A DNA stretch of 64,000 nucleotides from Gammaproteobacteria bacterium (GTDB lineage: Bacteria; Pseudomonadota; Gammaproteobacteria; Steroidobacterales; Woeseiaceae): the NCBI GenBank assembly GCA_030429005.1, contig JAUIDP010000001.1, positions 62,001-126,000 on the forward strand. Reading direction: 5' to 3'. Made by a program: the position numbers and the translations under genes. The notes under the pieces are model-generated. The model was not told the origin of the DNA, ran no database searches, and saw only the letters and a program-made list of their open reading frames with translations. Below, piece after piece: positions 62,430-64,000 of the stretch (position 1 is the stretch's first letter; the number at the start of each line of letters is the position of its first letter).

Positions 62430-63071
62430 ATGAAGAAGAGTTTTGTTCGTTTGTTCGTGCTCAGCGCACTCGTTTCGCTGCAAGTGAATGCAGCCAGTCT
62501 CGTCGATGGCGACGCGGCCGCCGGCAAGGAAAAGTCGGCGACCTGTAGCGCCTGCCACGGCGCGCAAGGCAACAGCGCCAACCCGCTGTGGCCGAATATT
62601 GCGGGACAGAACGCCAAGTACATCGTGGCACAACTGAAAGCCTTCCAACCGGGAGAAGACGGTGCTGCTGCCCTGCGCAGCGATCCGTTGATGACGAGCA
62701 TGGCCCTGCCGCTGTCCGACGAGGACATTCGCGACCTGGCAGTGTATTTCGAAGGCCTGCCGGCTGCGGTCAACTCAGTCGCAGACGAAAAATCGATCGA
62801 CCGGGCTGAAGCGCTGTATCGCGGCGGCAACGAAGAGGAAAAAGCCGCCGCCTGCCTCGCCTGCCACGGCCCGTCCGGCCGCGGCAACCCGGCTGCAACT
62901 TATCCGGCCCTGAATGGTCAACATTCGGCATACATCGCGAAACAACTGCGCGACTATGCTGCGAATTCTCGCAAGTCCGACGGCAAGACGCGCATCATGC
63001 GTGACATCGCCGTACGTCTCAGCGAGGAAGACATCAACGCAATCGCTTCTTACGTACAAGGCTTGAAATAA
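62430..63071 (+). CDS. Dihaem cytochrome c4
   Basis: A 213-residue periplasmic cytochrome: signal peptide 1-21 (ending VNAAS) and two class I haem domains with CSACH and CLACH, plus distal Met in TSMALPLSDEDI and in MRDIAVRLSEEDIN. It carries electrons to terminal oxidases. ATG at 62430; longer frames lack a signal peptide. dsbA follows directly, as in Azotobacter and Pseudomonas. Confidence 0.93.
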   Translation: MKKSFVRLFVLSALVSLQVNAASLVDGDAAAGKEKSATCSACHGAQGNSANPLWPNIAGQNAKYIVAQLKAFQPGEDGAAALRSDPLMTSMALPLSDEDIRDLAVYFEGLPAAVNSVADEKSIDRAEALYRGGNEEEKAAACLACHGPSGRGNPAATYPALNGQHSAYIAKQLRDYAANSRKSDGKTRIMRDIAVRLSEEDINAIASYVQGLK

Positions 63072-63911
63072 ATGAAAAACCTGATTTTGCTGGCCGCAGC
63101 GATGCTGCTCGTGGCCTGTGGCAGTGATGACCCCGCACCCGCCGAAGAGTCCCGCGAGCCGGTTGCCCAAAGCGCGGAACCGGCGGCAGAGCCTGCTGCC
63201 GAAGAAGCGGTTGAGGAGACCGCTGAAGACGAAGTCCTGGAAGTGGTCGAGGAATCGGCAGCCGAGGCTGACCCGGAAGAGGACGTCATCCTGCTGGCAC
63301 AGGCCGATACGACAGCGGCACCGGCGGACTGGAAGTACAAGGAGAACCAGCATTTCGTCAGGCTGGTACCGACACAGCCGACGGTTGGTGGAGCAGACAA
63401 GATCGAGGTTGCCGAGTTTTTCTGGTACGGCTGTCCGCACTGCTACACCTTCGAGCCGTACATCAACGAGTGGGCGGCCAACAAGCCGGCCAATGTGCGT
63501 TTTGTCCGCGTTCCGGCGATGTGGAATCGCGGGCTCGAATTGCATGCGCAACTCTTCTACACCGAGGAAGTCCTCGTGGCGAACGGCGTCATCAAGGACC
63601 CGGCGGCATTTCGTGAGGCCGTCTTCGTTGAATACCACCGGCGCGGCAACCGACTCGGCAGCAAGGATGCGATCCAGACACTCTTTGCCCGCTTCGACGT
63701 CAGCGCCGAAGATTTCGAGCGTACCTGGGCCTCGTTCGAGGTCAACCAGAAAATGCGCGTAGCGGCCGACCTCGCGCGACGTTATGGCATAGCCAGCGTC
63801 CCGATGGTCGTTGTCAACGGCAAGTACCGCACCAGCGGCAACGAAGCCGGTACGCTGGAAGACCTGCTGGGTGTAATCGACGAACTGGTGGCACGCGAAA
63901 GCGTACGTTAA
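63072..63911 (+). CDS. dsbA: DsbA-type thiol:disulfide interchange protein, lipoprotein form
   Basis: A 279-residue protein. The thioredoxin-fold part (about 85-275) has WYGCPHCYTFEPY with Cys121-Pro-His-Cys124 and the cis-Pro loop in ASVPMVVVNG. Instead of a plain signal peptide it has a lipobox LVAC (C16) and about 65 Glu/Ala-rich residues before the domain, so it is probably tethered to a membrane by a long acidic arm. Starts the base after the cytochrome c4 stop. Confidence 0.9.
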   Translation: MKNLILLAAAMLLVACGSDDPAPAEESREPVAQSAEPAAEPAAEEAVEETAEDEVLEVVEESAAEADPEEDVILLAQADTTAAPADWKYKENQHFVRLVPTQPTVGGADKIEVAEFFWYGCPHCYTFEPYINEWAANKPANVRFVRVPAMWNRGLELHAQLFYTEEVLVANGVIKDPAAFREAVFVEYHRRGNRLGSKDAIQTLFARFDVSAEDFERTWASFEVNQKMRVAADLARRYGIASVPMVVVNGKYRTSGNEAGTLEDLLGVIDELVARESVR

Positions 63912-64000
63912 CCATTGTCCTCCGCCACAACGCGGAACACGCCGTCAGCCGACCGACGCCAGTACAGCCGCTTCGTCGTCACGACCGAGCGGCCGGCTTC
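63908..64000 (-). CDS. C-terminal end of an unknown gene, cut by window edge
   Basis: Thirty codons and a TAA. The product ends TKRLYWRRSADGVFRVVAED; such endings occur in NTF2/SnoaL-like (Cds6-type) domains of some L,D-transpeptidase-related proteins, but 30 residues are too few to decide. Its stop overlaps the dsbA stop (TTAA). Confidence 0.4.
   Translation of the reverse strand, partial: EAGRSVVTTKRLYWRRSADGVFRVVAEDNG

Overview
The window looks like chromosome from a free-living, GC-rich (roughly 60 %) gammaproteobacterium outside the enterics. Evidence: the polA / small-RNA locus / engB / cytochrome c4 / dsbA order shared with pseudomonads and relatives; a PspF-type sigma-54 phage-shock locus; ExeA/ExeB-type GspA-GspB; LptM; GshA and FadE of gammaproteobacterial type. 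Two blocks are unusual for that class: a full mevalonate pathway, and an arginine operon built around an N-acylornithine carbamoyltransferase in an order reminiscent of Bacteroidetes. I suspect an uncultured marine lineage (Woeseiaceae or Steroidobacter-like), but sequence alone cannot settle that. I saw no tRNA, rRNA, CRISPR array, insertion sequence or prophage. Genes are densely packed, many overlap by ATGA/GTGA, and GTG or TTG starts are common. No gene-free stretch exceeds 300 bases; the longest is about 260 bases at 2878-3139.

Layout. 1-5300: dihydroorotase (cut by the edge), ilvA, a class II aldolase, and a UvrD/Rep helicase under a perfect LexA box. 5371-14551: SLC13 permease with four TrkA-C domains, FAD reductase, two unknown membrane-anchored proteins, sulfotransferase plus class IV aminotransferase, gshA, DUF2845, bactofilin. 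14697-24600: a GGDEF-EAL protein, the psp operon with divergent pspF (sigma-54 promoter and IHF site visible), a GntR/YtrA-ABC operon with a palindromic operator, and an ECF sigma/anti-sigma-like pair. 24671-30114: mdh, fadE, DUF3667 and DUF4399 proteins.

30175-37262 is a mevalonate island: HMG-CoA synthase, then on the other strand mvaD, phosphomevalonate kinase, an HMG-CoA reductase-mevalonate kinase fusion and idi in one overlapping operon, then divergent farnesyl diphosphate synthase. Together they run from acetoacetyl-CoA to FPP; only acetoacetyl-CoA thiolase is missing. 37273-48750: dinB, gspA-gspB, a DhaL-DegV fusion that looks like fatty acid kinase FakA and FakB in one chain, an SRAP protein, a YadGH-like ABC exporter, a divergent FlhD-like/FlhC-like pair, nudC, an NRDE protein and an esterase.

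48848-56967 is the arginine block: argR, argG, an uncharacterised P-loop protein, argC, argD, argF', argB, argH, nearly all translationally coupled. The carbamoyltransferase has Ala at the residue that sets acetyl versus succinyl specificity, and the P-loop protein resembles the DUF1611 nucleotide-binding domain; together they may form a variant N-acylated arginine route. 56971-64000: two unknown exported proteins, lptM, polA, a predicted sigma-E-type small RNA with a C-rich loop at the Spot 42/ErsA locus, engB, cytochrome c4, and a lipoprotein-form DsbA.
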